From assembly GCA_940337035.1 (NCBI GenBank), contig CALNHX010001920.1, positions 124,001 to 188,000 of the forward strand: a DNA stretch of 64,000 nt. Reading direction: 5' to 3'. Below the pieces are notes generated by a model. It had not been told where the DNA came from. It saw only the letters and a list, made by a program, of their open reading frames with translations, and searched no databases. Below are positions 23,470 through 32,659 of the stretch, piece by piece (the first letter of the stretch is position 1; each line of letters begins with the position of its first letter). This stretch comes from Agriotes lineatus. Taxonomy: Eukaryota > Arthropoda > Insecta > Coleoptera > Elateridae. The position numbers and the translations under genes are program-made.

Positions 23470-23501
<32 letters not shown>
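22501..23501 (+). mobile_element. Jockey-type LINE, 5'-truncated, with poly(A) tail
   Basis: Open RT frame from about 22501 to the stop at 23322 beginning YTSQVKEIHAGVPQGSILGP, with the catalytic AIFADDTAII at about 22613-22642, WNIRINPEKCQ, VKYLGVHLDTRLRW, NRKSSLKPE, RPLILYASPVW, QNKILRIAVNAPWYIRNNQ and DFMLKCAKKFF. These are the RT finger-palm end, thumb and C-terminal motifs of the Jockey clade. A 150-base 3' UTR leads to about 28 A residues at 23474-23501. No internal stop, so the copy is young. The endonuclease and first half of the RT are missing by 5' truncation. Confidence 0.85.
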
Positions 23502-24296
23502 TAACCAAACTTTGTACGTTTAACAATTACTTCTTTCCACATATTGCCAATAAATTGTGAAATCAAATATGATCACAGCGCCTTTCATGGCCTACCTTGA
23601 GAGTCAATCTAGATTCTGTAAGCTGTATTATAATACAAACTACGAATTAATACGCACGTAGAACAGTTGTGCAAATTTTTCTTTATCCAATTTACATGTT
23701 TTAAAAATCCCCTCATTTAGACAACTGTCAAAGAACATTTACAGGATCTTTATTACAGTAATTCATTAACAGGGCTAGATTAGAGTTTCTAGAAGCCATT
23801 TAATTTAAATATTAATTTGAATTGAAAAATATTTCTCCTAAAAAGCGCCTTTTATAAAAAACGTAAAAATTATGCAAACATACTATCTACTTTTCGGTAA
23901 ATAATAAAAAATCTAAAGTAATTAACAGTTTATATTATTTTTTTAAATTATACATCTTTAGTCTTCACACAAAAAAAATGAATTTTAGTATTAACTCTTG
24001 GTATGTGAAATTTTGAAATATACTTAAAAAATTTAAAAATGAATTTTTAACTAAAGTAAAAAATTTAGGTGTTTTCTGGCGTGGAGATTGTTCAGTTAGC
24101 TAAAAATAACAGACTCTAAAAAAATCTCATTGAAATCTTACTTAATTCCCGAAAAACTCCAATTTCTAAATAAGTAAAAATCACTGGGTATATATGATAG
24201 GGGCAATTTTTTTTTGAAAAACGATAAATAAAAAATTTGCCAAATTATGCCGACTTTTTGGCGGTCACTGTATATCTACTAACAAAATATACGACA
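23502..24296. other. AT-rich interval without a gene
   Basis: No coding sequence seen. TTTTTGGCGGTCACTGTA at 24255-24272 resembles the right end of a Tc1/mariner-like MITE (compare 54272-54289), but I could not find its left partner. Confidence 0.4.
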
Positions 24297-25065
24297 TACA
24301 GTGTGTCCCAGGATTGATGTTACACGAGGTGAGATGGACTAAAAATTTTTGAATTTTATTTTAAGGTTCTGGTTGGTTTGAAAAGAATTTTAAGAATATT
24401 TTTAGTTTTTGAAAAACAAGTAGGCTTTGACAGGGAAGCGAAAACTATTTTATTTTCTATGAAACTACCCTTTTTATTTATGATACGGCAAAATTTTATC
24501 AATGAAAGTTGTTCAGAATGATAAATTATGGCCCCATACATTTCAAAAAGATCTGTCGAAAGTAGAAAAAACCGTTATTTTTTAGATTAAATGATATAAA
24601 TTGTATTTTATTTTCAGGTAAACTATCCTTTTTGTTCATGATACGGCAAACTGTTATTAAGAAAAGTTGTTTAGAATGAGAAACTATGGCCCTGTACAAA
24701 ATTTCAGAAAGATCTGTCGACTTAGATTAAACCGTCATTTTAAATAATGCAATTTGTTTAATCTAAAAAATAAGGGTTTGATCTAAGTCGACAGATCTTT
24801 CTGAAATTTTGTATAGTGACATAATTTCTTATTCTGAACAACTTTTCTTAATAAAATTTTGCCGTATCATAAATAAAAAGAGTAGTTTACCTAAAAATAA
24901 AATAATTTTCGCTTCCGTGTTAAGGCCTATTTGTTTTTCAAAACTGAAAATATTCTTAAAATTCTTTTCAAACCAAGCAGGACCGAATTCCAAAACCTTA
25001 AAATAAAATTCAAAAGTTTTTAGTACATCTCACCTCTTGTAACATCAATCCTGGGACACACTGTA
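24297..25065. mobile_element. Long inverted-repeat (foldback/MITE) element
   Basis: Ends are TACAGTGTGTCCCAGGATTG on the left and the exact reverse complement on the right (25046-25065). The arms pair over most of the 769-base length: for example ATGATACGGCAAAATTTTAT (about 24480) against its reverse complement near 24865, and AGATCTGTCGA against TCGACAGATCT. The left half also contains a second, direct copy of part of the arm (24541 onward), so the element grew by internal duplication. No transposase. TA-rich flanks fit a TA target. Confidence 0.8.
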
Positions 25066-25083
25066 TATACATATGTACACTGT

Positions 25084-25766
25084 TGTTTAAACTTGGTTTA
25101 AACACACATAAATTTTAATAACAAAATTTACGAAACCAGTCAGAAGTTCTAAATGTAATTCTGATTTCATAAACAAACAGTTTTAACCTCCAGTTTTACT
25201 TCATAATTTCGCAAGTTTATACTTAGTTTATATCTGTTTTAATCTTGAATTAAAACAGGCAACATTCAGTTCCCAGTTACGAAATCTTAACAAACGAATA
25301 TTGTTTTGCCAACATAGAGTAAAAATGCAACTCGGCATTTCGCTTAACAAGCGACCTACAAAGCCAAGTTCAACGCTTCAGTCTGCAAACCCATGCGAAA
25401 ATATAAAAGCTTATCATGCTGAATTGCGGTCTTCGGACCTTTAAACGCATTCTATTACACTACACTATTATGAACTTTGATATTGTTACTTCGTTAAGCA
25501 TTTTCGTTTTATATAAATACAAGTTAATTTTTATAATAAAAACAATCTGCATTTAATGTTTGATTCATTCACTACCCCTTCTAAGCCATAATATTTATGG
25601 GGCATGAGGCTGTGCTTCAGGGTTAGTTTGGTTTTACTGTCGTCCGTTCAAGTACCATTGACTACATTGGTTTAAAACGTAAACACAGTCTTGTTTACGT
25701 GCTTGACGGATAGAACTAGCGCAAAGTAACGGAGTCCTGACACAGCCTCTCAGGCATCTCTGTTCA
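25084..25766 (+). repeat. LTR 2 (inner, divergent BEL LTR)
   Basis: Starts TGTTTAAACTTGGTTTAAAC and ends CTCAGGCATCTCTGTTCA. It shares the start, the region around TTGATATTGTTACT..GTTAAGCATTTT, the ATTTAATGTTTGATTCATTC segment and the 3' end with LTRs 1 and 3, but the middle differs strongly. It is therefore the same family but another subfamily, and not the sister LTR of LTR 3 although it precedes the gag gene. Confidence 0.8.
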
Positions 25767-25784
25767 TGGTCCTTCGAGCCGGAT
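25767..25784 (+). promoter_or_regulatory. Primer-binding site (tRNA-Tyr-like)
   Basis: TGGTCCTTCGAGCCGGAT starts immediately after LTR 2. It is complementary to the 3' end of a tRNA ending in ATCCGGCTCGAAGGACCA, which I recall as insect tRNA-Tyr. It would prime minus-strand DNA synthesis of the element. No equivalent follows LTR 1. Confidence 0.7.
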
Positions 25785-25855
25785 TTGTCTCCAACTAACG
25801 AAAAAACACATCCCGAGAAGAAGACAACATCTGCCAACCACCCAGTTCCCAGAAA

Positions 25856-28192
25856 ATGGCCAACAACATGGAGGAATTCAACAACTTAGCTATCGCCCAA
25901 GAAGAGCTCGCGCAGAAGATAAAGCAAATATTATCCAACAGCAAAAAGGACCCTGCCAGCCGAAAAAATGAAGCCTACATCGCCAGTCGCAACAAAACGC
26001 TGGACGAACTTTGGAACACTGCAACTAAAAATCACGCAGAAATGGGGCAGCTAAGTATCCCAACTCATAATTATTTTAAAACAGGGTATTACGACCAAAT
26101 TAAAGCCATATACGGCGAAGCAAAAAGTTACTTGCAGAGCTGTTCAAAATCAACGGAAATTTCCCACCCCTCCGTAAGCAGAACTCAAGAGGAAATGGTG
26201 GCCAACCCCGAGCAAAAGGTTCGTATCCGAAAACTGCAGATTCGGATTCAGAATTTTAAGCAAGCGATGGACGACGCCGAACTAACACAAGAATTAGGGA
26301 GGCCCGCCATCACGACAAGGGAATTAAGAGAAAAATGGGACCGTGTGGTGGAGATGGACGAAGAAGTTATGTCAAACGACATGGCTTCAGAACAAATGCA
26401 CTTCAGTCCTGAATATACTACGTTGGAAGACTGGTATAGAAATCTAATTATTTTATTGCAAGCGCCAACAAGGAACGAGCAAGCAGCAGCCATCTCGCTT
26501 CCTCAAGTCAAAATTCCCATATACGAGGGAAATTATGAGGAATGGGCCACTTTCAAGGACCTGTTCACCAAATTAGTAGATGACAACCAGAATATGGACG
26601 ATGTCATCAAGATGCAATATTTAAAGACGCATGTTAAGGGAGAGCCAAGCCGACTGATCCAGCATCTAGCTGTTACCCAAGCAAACTACAACACCGCCTG
26701 GAATCTGCTGCAACAAAGGTATCAAAATAATCGCCTTATTTTAACTAAATTGCTAGATACCATATTCGATCTGCCGGTCCTCTCCAAAGAGTCAGCCCAA
26801 GGGTTAAAAAGATTGCACGACTCCATCAAGGAATGTGTGGAGGCAATCAAAAATTTAGGCATCTCCACGGACAGTTGGGGTCCGTGGATTAACAGAGCTA
26901 TCGCTCGAAAATGGGATCCTGAAACCAACAAATTATATGAACAGTCGCTTCAATGTCCAAATGAAGTCCAGGATCACCAAAATTTAATGGCTTTCCTGCA
27001 AGTGCGGTTCCAATCTCTAGAATCCATAGATGGAGCTCGAAACCCCACGCAGGAAAGACCACAGAAGAATTACGCTTCCGCATCCCTAAATTGCAAGCTG
27101 TGCCATGGAGATCATTACATCGACAACTGTAGCCAATTCCAGAGGCTATCTACCCATGAAAAACTAGAAGCAGTAAAAACCAATCGATTGTGCTATCGAT
27201 GCTTGCGGCACGATTCAAATATACCATGTCGTGCCTATTTTAATTGTAGGATCTGTCGCTTCCCGCATCATACACTGCTTCATAAGGCGCAGCCACCATC
27301 AAGGCCGCTCCCTGCCCAAAGGATGAGAACGTCAGCTCATGCAGCAGCTATGAAGACTTCCAACGCTCCAGAAAAGAAGCCGAAGTCGGACATCATCACC
27401 GCCAATGTAGGCGCACAGGAGAGCCAAGTTCTACTTGCCACAGCAATGGTTCAAGTAAAGGCAGCATCCGGGATGACTCATCTACTACGAGTATTAATAG
27501 ATCCCGGGTCTCAGGGGTCGTTTATCACGGAAGCATCAGCCGAATTATTGGGGTTACCGAGGACCAAAGTTCGAGCTGAAATCACAGGAATTGGGAACAG
27601 CGAGCCAAAAATTGCCAAATGGAAAATCCCAGGTTTGATTACACCTAGATTTTCAAGTAACTTTTCCCTACCTGTAAATTTACTAATACTTCCCAAACTT
27701 ACCAAAGCCATGCCTTCATCCCCTATCCCAAACATAAATATCAATTCCTGGAGCAATATTTTCATCGCCGATCCAACCTTCAACCAACCTGGCCCCATAG
27801 ACATAATTCTAGGAGCCGAAGAATATTCAAAAATAATTCTAGAAGGAATCACTAAAACAAAGGATGGCATCTTAGGACAAAATACCGAGCTGGGCTGGAT
27901 CTTATCTGGAACCATTGGAAGACAACATAACGAAATCATTAAAGTCAACACCATGGTTGCCAAAATTGGAGAAGAATATCAGTTGCAGAAATTCTGGGAC
28001 ACAGAAGAAGTACCCACACAAAGAACACTTTCCCCAAAATATCAGGTACGTGAAAAGAAATTCACAGAATCAGTACAGGAAAGACCGCAGAAAATCGAAG
28101 CTTCCGAAACTCTTAGTCATGTCGCTACATCAAAAGCTGTGGTCAGTTCCGAAGTTCACCTACCAATGACAAGCAAACAATCCAGCAGGTGA
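25856..28192 (+). CDS. BEL/Pao Gag-protease polyprotein (intact, pol truncated)
   Basis: ATG at 25856 in a good context (AAAATGG), 778 codons without a stop. Residues 1-180 are helical, Lys/Glu-rich. About residues 215-390 form the BEL Gag core (LPQVKIPIYEGNYEEWATF, ending in LMAFLQVRFQSLES). Zinc knuckles follow at about 415-480 (CKLCHGDHYIDNC, CYRCLRHDSNIPC and CRICRFPHHTLLH). The aspartic protease region (about 535-690) has LIDPGSQGSFI as active site and IILGAEEYSKIIL, then ELGWILSGTI. Next comes LQKFWDTEEVPTQRTLSPK, the linker that normally leads into the RT; after KKFTESVQ the family similarity ends and 45 unrelated residues close the ORF. RT, RNase H and integrase are missing, so any product could only act on RNA packaging. 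Confidence 0.9.
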   Translation: MANNMEEFNNLAIAQEELAQKIKQILSNSKKDPASRKNEAYIASRNKTLDELWNTATKNHAEMGQLSIPTHNYFKTGYYDQIKAIYGEAKSYLQSCSKSTEISHPSVSRTQEEMVANPEQKVRIRKLQIRIQNFKQAMDDAELTQELGRPAITTRELREKWDRVVEMDEEVMSNDMASEQMHFSPEYTTLEDWYRNLIILLQAPTRNEQAAAISLPQVKIPIYEGNYEEWATFKDLFTKLVDDNQNMDDVIKMQYLKTHVKGEPSRLIQHLAVTQANYNTAWNLLQQRYQNNRLILTKLLDTIFDLPVLSKESAQGLKRLHDSIKECVEAIKNLGISTDSWGPWINRAIARKWDPETNKLYEQSLQCPNEVQDHQNLMAFLQVRFQSLESIDGARNPTQERPQKNYASASLNCKLCHGDHYIDNCSQFQRLSTHEKLEAVKTNRLCYRCLRHDSNIPCRAYFNCRICRFPHHTLLHKAQPPSRPLPAQRMRTSAHAAAMKTSNAPEKKPKSDIITANVGAQESQVLLATAMVQVKAASGMTHLLRVLIDPGSQGSFITEASAELLGLPRTKVRAEITGIGNSEPKIAKWKIPGLITPRFSSNFSLPVNLLILPKLTKAMPSSPIPNININSWSNIFIADPTFNQPGPIDIILGAEEYSKIILEGITKTKDGILGQNTELGWILSGTIGRQHNEIIKVNTMVAKIGEEYQLQKFWDTEEVPTQRTLSPKYQVREKKFTESVQERPQKIEASETLSHVATSKAVVSSEVHLPMTSKQSSR

Positions 28193-28524
28193 AGAAAATA
28201 TTAACAACCGATCCTACAGCGGAAGAACGAGCAATCGCAGCTGCCAATATAAAGAATACGGAAGTTCAACATCCTGTTATCATCGAATGTCAAAAGGTAG
28301 CATCTTCTCATCCACAAGAAAATCACCAAGTGCATGGAACCTCCGAAGTCCTCACTCACGAAATCCTCGTTCATGAAGTCCTCGTTCACGAGGTCTCCAT
28401 TCAGGAAGTTTCCATTCACAAAGTCGATGGACAGAAAGAAAAGGAAATTGCAGGCCACGAACAAATCGTTGAAACTCCTACAGCAGCTCCAGTAATGAAT
28501 ACAGCCCAGAAGTTACAGCAATAA
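28193..28524 (+). pseudogene. Frame-shifted extension with 5-residue tandem repeats
   Basis: An open frame continues just past the Gag-protease stop (overlap at 28189-28192). It reads KKILTTDPTAEERAIAAANI and then a short tandem repeat of about 15 bases encoding HEILV, HEVLV, HEVSI, QEVSI, HKVDG (about 28349-28430). It ends at 28524 inside a repeat unit whose other frame is used downstream. Not similar to a family I know. Confidence 0.45.
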
Positions 28525-29558
28525 CTGCAGAAAATGGAAAACCCTCCGACTCCATTAAAAACTTGACACCCGGTGGAGAGCGGCACCAAGGCTTGTCGGC
28601 AGGGGATGCAGGAAAAGAAAATGCCAAACACTTCGCGCCAAGCGGTGGAAGCAGCCCAGAAATTGCAGCAATAAATGCAGCAAACAAGAAACCCTCCGAG
28701 TCCATTAAAAACCTAGCACCTAGTGGAGGGTGGCATCAAGAAATGGCATCAAGAAATGCAGCAAGCGAGCAAACCTCCGAGTTCGCTAAATACTTAGCAC
28801 CCGGTGTAGGGTGGAACCTAGAAATGGCAGCAGCCAGGAATTCAGAAAATGAAAAATCCGAAACCAAATATTCTACGCCTAATAGAAGGTGGATTCAAGA
28901 ACTAACAGCAACAAGTTCAGGAAACAATAAACACAATGCTAAGCACTTAGTCCCTCGTAGAAGATGGTATCAAGAAGACGGCTTATTAAAATCTGCGAGG
29001 GAATTTACCGAAAACACGCAATGTGGAATACCGATGCGGCATCCTCTAAAACAGCTAACCTCGGCAAAAGTGATATTAATTATCGTATTCACTCATATAA
29101 TGTTCGTCTCCAAAGGAAGAGGCAGCCGATGGACGTTGGCAGGATGTTCCAAACCAATTGGTAACATAGTCAACGACACAATAACACAAAAGCTCTTTTA
29201 CAGAAATAGCAAAGGAGCCAGTGTTGCAGCAACCGAACCACTTCGAGGATTTACAACCCTCTCGGTTAGACCTGCAACATCATCTGAAGGAAGTAGCATG
29301 GAGAGCCATCCGACGTCGCTACTACCTATCCAGAGGAATAATCAACAGCGTCTAAAAGACGTGACATGGAAAACCATCCGCCATCATTCCTATCTATCCA
29401 GCGGGATCACCGGCAGCATATTGGGAGCCGCCGCTCTAATAGGAGCCTTCTACTACATTCGGAAAAGGATCAACCAAAGGAAGCATCAATCCAAACAACG
29501 CCAGTCAGCCGTAGAAGAATATCCTTTAAAAACCCTTAATGTGGAAGAAACAATATAG
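28471..29558 (+). CDS. Repeat-rich ORF with C-terminal membrane segment, of unknown function
   Basis: The frame is open from after the TGA near 28470 to the TAG at 29558; no ATG is obvious at the start. The N-terminal half consists of about six degenerate repeats of roughly 26 residues built on a SPEIAAINAANKKPSESIKN-like half and a LAPSGGWHQE-like half. The middle has a hydrophobic stretch (VILIIVFTHIMFVS). The end has GITGSILGAAALIGAFYYIR followed by a Lys/Arg-rich tail, a good single membrane span with a basic cytoplasmic end. It lies where the 3' end of pol or an env-like gene would be, before LTR 3. An env-derived relic is possible, but no fusion motif is visible; I leave it unassigned. 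Confidence 0.5.
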
Positions 29559-29596
29559 TTTTCCTTTTCTTTTTCTTCGGCCTAAAATTGGCAATA

Positions 29597-30292
29597 CGTT
29601 TAAACTTGATTTAAACACACAAATTTTATTTTCTAAAATTTACGAAATCCAGTTGCATGTTTTTTAAATGCAATTCCCATTTATTAGCAAGAAAAATTTA
29701 ATGTTGCAATCACCAATTACTAAATTTAATATGTTTAAATTAGATTAAAAACTATATATTTCAGTTCAAATTTACGAAACATTAGTCGTAATTTAAAAGC
29801 CAGTGTTATTACGCAATCAGACGAGTTAAAGACCAGGAAAAATGCAAATCTGCACTCCATGCACAATACCGACCTACAGTAGTAAGTTCAACGGGCGACC
29901 TTCGCTCTAGCAGGAAATAAAAACTGCACAAATTGCTTATCTGCTGTTTTGTAATTTAAACACTCTGGCCTAGTAATCTGTATATATGAACTTTGATATT
30001 GTTACTGCGTTAAGCATTTTTAGTTTTATATAAATACTAGTCTATTTTCATAATAAAAATCAATCTGCATTTAATGTTTGATTCATTCACTACGTCGCCA
30101 CTCCTATACCAAGCCATAATACTGTCGAGATGCGAGGCTGCATCTCAGGAGTGAATACTGTCGTCCCTTTAAGTGCCATTGACTAAGCTGGCTTAAAGCG
30201 TAGATGCAGTCTCATCTACGCGCTTAAAATTAGGGATAGAATCAGCGCAAAGTAACGGAGTCCTGACACAGCCTCTCAGGCATCTCTGTTCA
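29597..30292 (+). repeat. LTR 3 (outer right LTR)
   Basis: Starts CGTTTAAACTTGATTTAAAC (first base changed from T) and ends CTCAGGCATCTCTGTTCA. Near-identical to LTR 1, including shared middle sequence absent from LTR 2. The right flank is GCAGC, repeating the left flank of LTR 1. Confidence 0.8.
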
Positions 30293-30297
30293 GCAGC

Positions 30298-31564
30298 CAA
30301 GTTCAGCTGCTTTAGATGAAAAACCACTTCCAATTCCCTAAGGCTCTTACTTCAAGAATCCTGCCGTGTCCTATTCCCAGTTAATACAGCTGACGCTATC
30401 CAATTCACAAGATGTAATTATTCGACAATAAACTAAGTTCAATATCCAATTCTAGAAATGATTTCAATTGCCTGTAGTATTTTAAATTATGTTCCTCCTA
30501 CCATACATGTCTTCTCCATATCTTTACATTCTTCAAGTTTTAAAACTTTCGTTTATTCTCTTCTCTCCAGTTTAATCATAAGTAAACCCCTTTTCACAAC
30601 AAAACAGATTAAAATCGCTTTAGAAAAAGTTTATTTTCAAAATTTCAGTTTTACAAAATTATTACATGTTTTATTTCTCAAACATTTCTATTGTGTACAT
30701 AAAAATTAATATCTCTTTAGTAATAAATTTTGCATACTTTTTACAGTCCAACATTATATTTTATTATCACATATAGTAACACCCGTTGTATTCAATAACA
30801 TTTGTCAAATAAGTATTTGCTATTAATCTTCTACTATATTTTAGGTAACTTTTAAATCATTTTAGAACCTTCTGTTTCTTATTTTTCATTGTTCAACTGA
30901 ATTCAAATTATTCCGTTATTTTACAAAATACATGTTAATAATTCTGATATCCTTTTATTATACCCAAATTCATCTTTGTAAATCTAACAGTGAAATATTT
31001 TAATTAATTTCTTTAGAGGCCAATTTATTGTCGATTTAGTAAAATTTAGTATTTTCACGGAGAAAGGAACACCTAGCGATTAGGCAATTAGTTCGGCACA
31101 AATGTGTGTTGTCGTAGGCAGGTTTCTACTTAGCACACTTCCTTGCAAGAACTGCAATCTTTCCGCCGAGTGCAGTATTAATTGTCGCTAGATGGCGATA
31201 TAGTTTGGCGTCGTTTCCGGGCTCGCCAAATATTTCAGAAAGGTGTTAAAACGTTCGCTTTGTTTCTTGTGTCGGATCTTTGATCATCGGGCTCTGTGGG
31301 CGTATCTGAGATGGATTGATGCATTAGTGGAATTAATAGCTGGGTCAGGCTGATGTAGAATAGTCGATTGGGTCATATTTTCGACCTGAAACCATGCAGA
31401 CATAAATTCTTTGTGCGAGCACATTTTGTGTGAGATTCTGGCAACATTCTTTCTTGTTCAAGTTGCTAATTTGGAATATTATATTGTTATGATACATAAA
31501 GGTCAGTTGTTGAATAAAAAGTAAAATAAATAAATTTGGTAGATTAATACAATCAAATTAGAAC
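30298..31564. other. Right part of the split coding-like sequence, then no gene
   Basis: 30298 to about 30415 continues the frame broken by the BEL element (PSSAALDEKPLPIP, stop, GSYFKNPAVSYSQLIQLTLS). The rest is AT-rich with no recognised gene. GTCGCTAGATGGCGATA at 31183-31199 resembles a CTCF core, but the match is short. Confidence 0.4.
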
Positions 31565-31785
31565 CACTAGGCCTAGTGGTTAGAGTGGCAGACTAGTAAT
31601 CACAGCGATCAGCGGTCCCGGGTTCAAACCCCGGGGGAGGCACAAAGTTACGTAGAAAAACGTACAATATCAGTCCTTCTCAGGACTAACCAGGAACACC
31701 TGAAGACGAGAGTAGATCAAAACTCCCGAAACGTTGTGTGATTTACACCCTAGACAGTGGAAAAAGTCCGAAAAACATATCATTG
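31565..31785 (+). mobile_element. tRNA-derived SINE
   Basis: The head looks like a tRNA gene: an A-box region CCTAGTGGTTAGAGTGGC (31572-31589) and a perfect-looking B box GGTTCAAACC (31621-31630) within a T-arm stem (CCCGG/CCGGG). GCCT near the start pairs with AGGC at the end (31637-31641). The anticodon stem is imperfect, so it is not a working tRNA. The body contains CTGAAGACGAG and CCCGAAACG, a motif pair found in many animal SINE/LINE tails. RNA polymerase III would drive it. Confidence 0.7.
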
Positions 31786-31983
31786 ATATTTTTGTTTGGC
31801 GGTAGTAGACAAATATTGTTTGTGGGCAAATGAGTATTTTTTGGCACATTCGAATTACTTTTTTGCAGCCTTGGGAAACAGTGCATTTATGTGATAGTGA
31901 TAGATTAATTAATTTAAATTATATAGCAATTTATTTAAAAAGAAGTGTCACGTTCATGCACCCTTCAGGCTTCTATTTTCTTC

Positions 31984-32659
31984 TATACAGGGTGTTGAAC
32001 AAAATGTCGTATATTTTACCCACTTATAGATCTCATCAATACAAACAAAAATGTCATAATAAACATGGGTTCGGAAACGCTTTGTTTGGTACAGGGTGTT
32101 AAAGGTTTTTTTTAATTCGTTTTTTATGTTGTATAAAAACGCTTTGAGCAATGTTAATGAAATTTTTACAGTTTGTCTATAACTTTATGAGGTATATTTT
32201 CGACCTCTTGCAATTGATGTAGTAATTTCAAGGGCTTGCCCTGGGGCATATCGATTTGGTTTTTTCACAAAAAAATAACGCCTACGAAATTTTTTGCAAT
32301 TTTTATATACCAAAAATGCAACTTTTTTGTCTCCTGAAATTTTTTTACATCTCGCTTCGTTTTCAAGAAAAAAATTAAAGACCATATTTGTGCACGTGTT
32401 TGAACAAAAACTAAAAACTCCTTAGCCGATTTTAGTGAAACTTTGAAAGTTTACTGGTGCTATTAATGATCATGTTTTGGCACACCTAGATGTAAATTAT
32501 TTATTCCAGGGGCGGTTGTTTTTTTTTTGGGAACTTTAACACTCTCTATCTCAGAAACAAATCATTTTCGGACCCATGTTTATTATGACTTTTTTGTTTG
32601 TATTAATGAGATCTATAAGTGGGTTAAATATCCGACTTTTTCTTTCAACACCCTGTATA
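31984..32659. mobile_element. MITE with TATACAGGGTGTTGAA inverted ends
   Basis: The left end TATACAGGGTGTTGAA (31984-31999) and right end TTCAACACCCTGTATA are inverted repeats. The arms extend about 110 bases: ACTTATAGATCTCAT on the left against ATGAGATCTATAAGT near 32606, and CATGGGTTCGGAAA against TTTCGGACCCATG. An additional internal ACAGGGTGTT lies near 32091. A TA on both sides fits Tc1/mariner-type targeting. No transposase. Confidence 0.75.

Larger units (their letters stand above)
20796..30292 (+). mobile_element. Composite BEL/Pao LTR retrotransposon with 5-bp target duplication
   Basis: Outer LTRs at 20796-21493 and 29597-30292 are nearly identical to each other and lie inside a 5-bp direct repeat GCAGC (20791-20795 and 30293-30297). 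The interior is not a normal BEL: it starts with 3.6 kb of unrelated DNA (LINE tail and foldback element), then a third, more divergent LTR (25084-25766) with a primer-binding site and intact gag-protease, then a repeat-rich ORF, with no RT, RNase H or integrase. Either an older element collected insertions and recombined with a relative, or two elements fused by LTR recombination. Confidence 0.75.

Noticed and set aside
31183..31199. CTCF-like site (CTAGATGGCG)
   Set aside because: The match is only about ten bases and such sequences are frequent in arthropod repeats; not listed as a regulatory feature.
31572..31645. Functional tRNA (possible AGT anticodon)
   Set aside because: The anticodon stem does not pair properly and the sequence continues into a SINE body.
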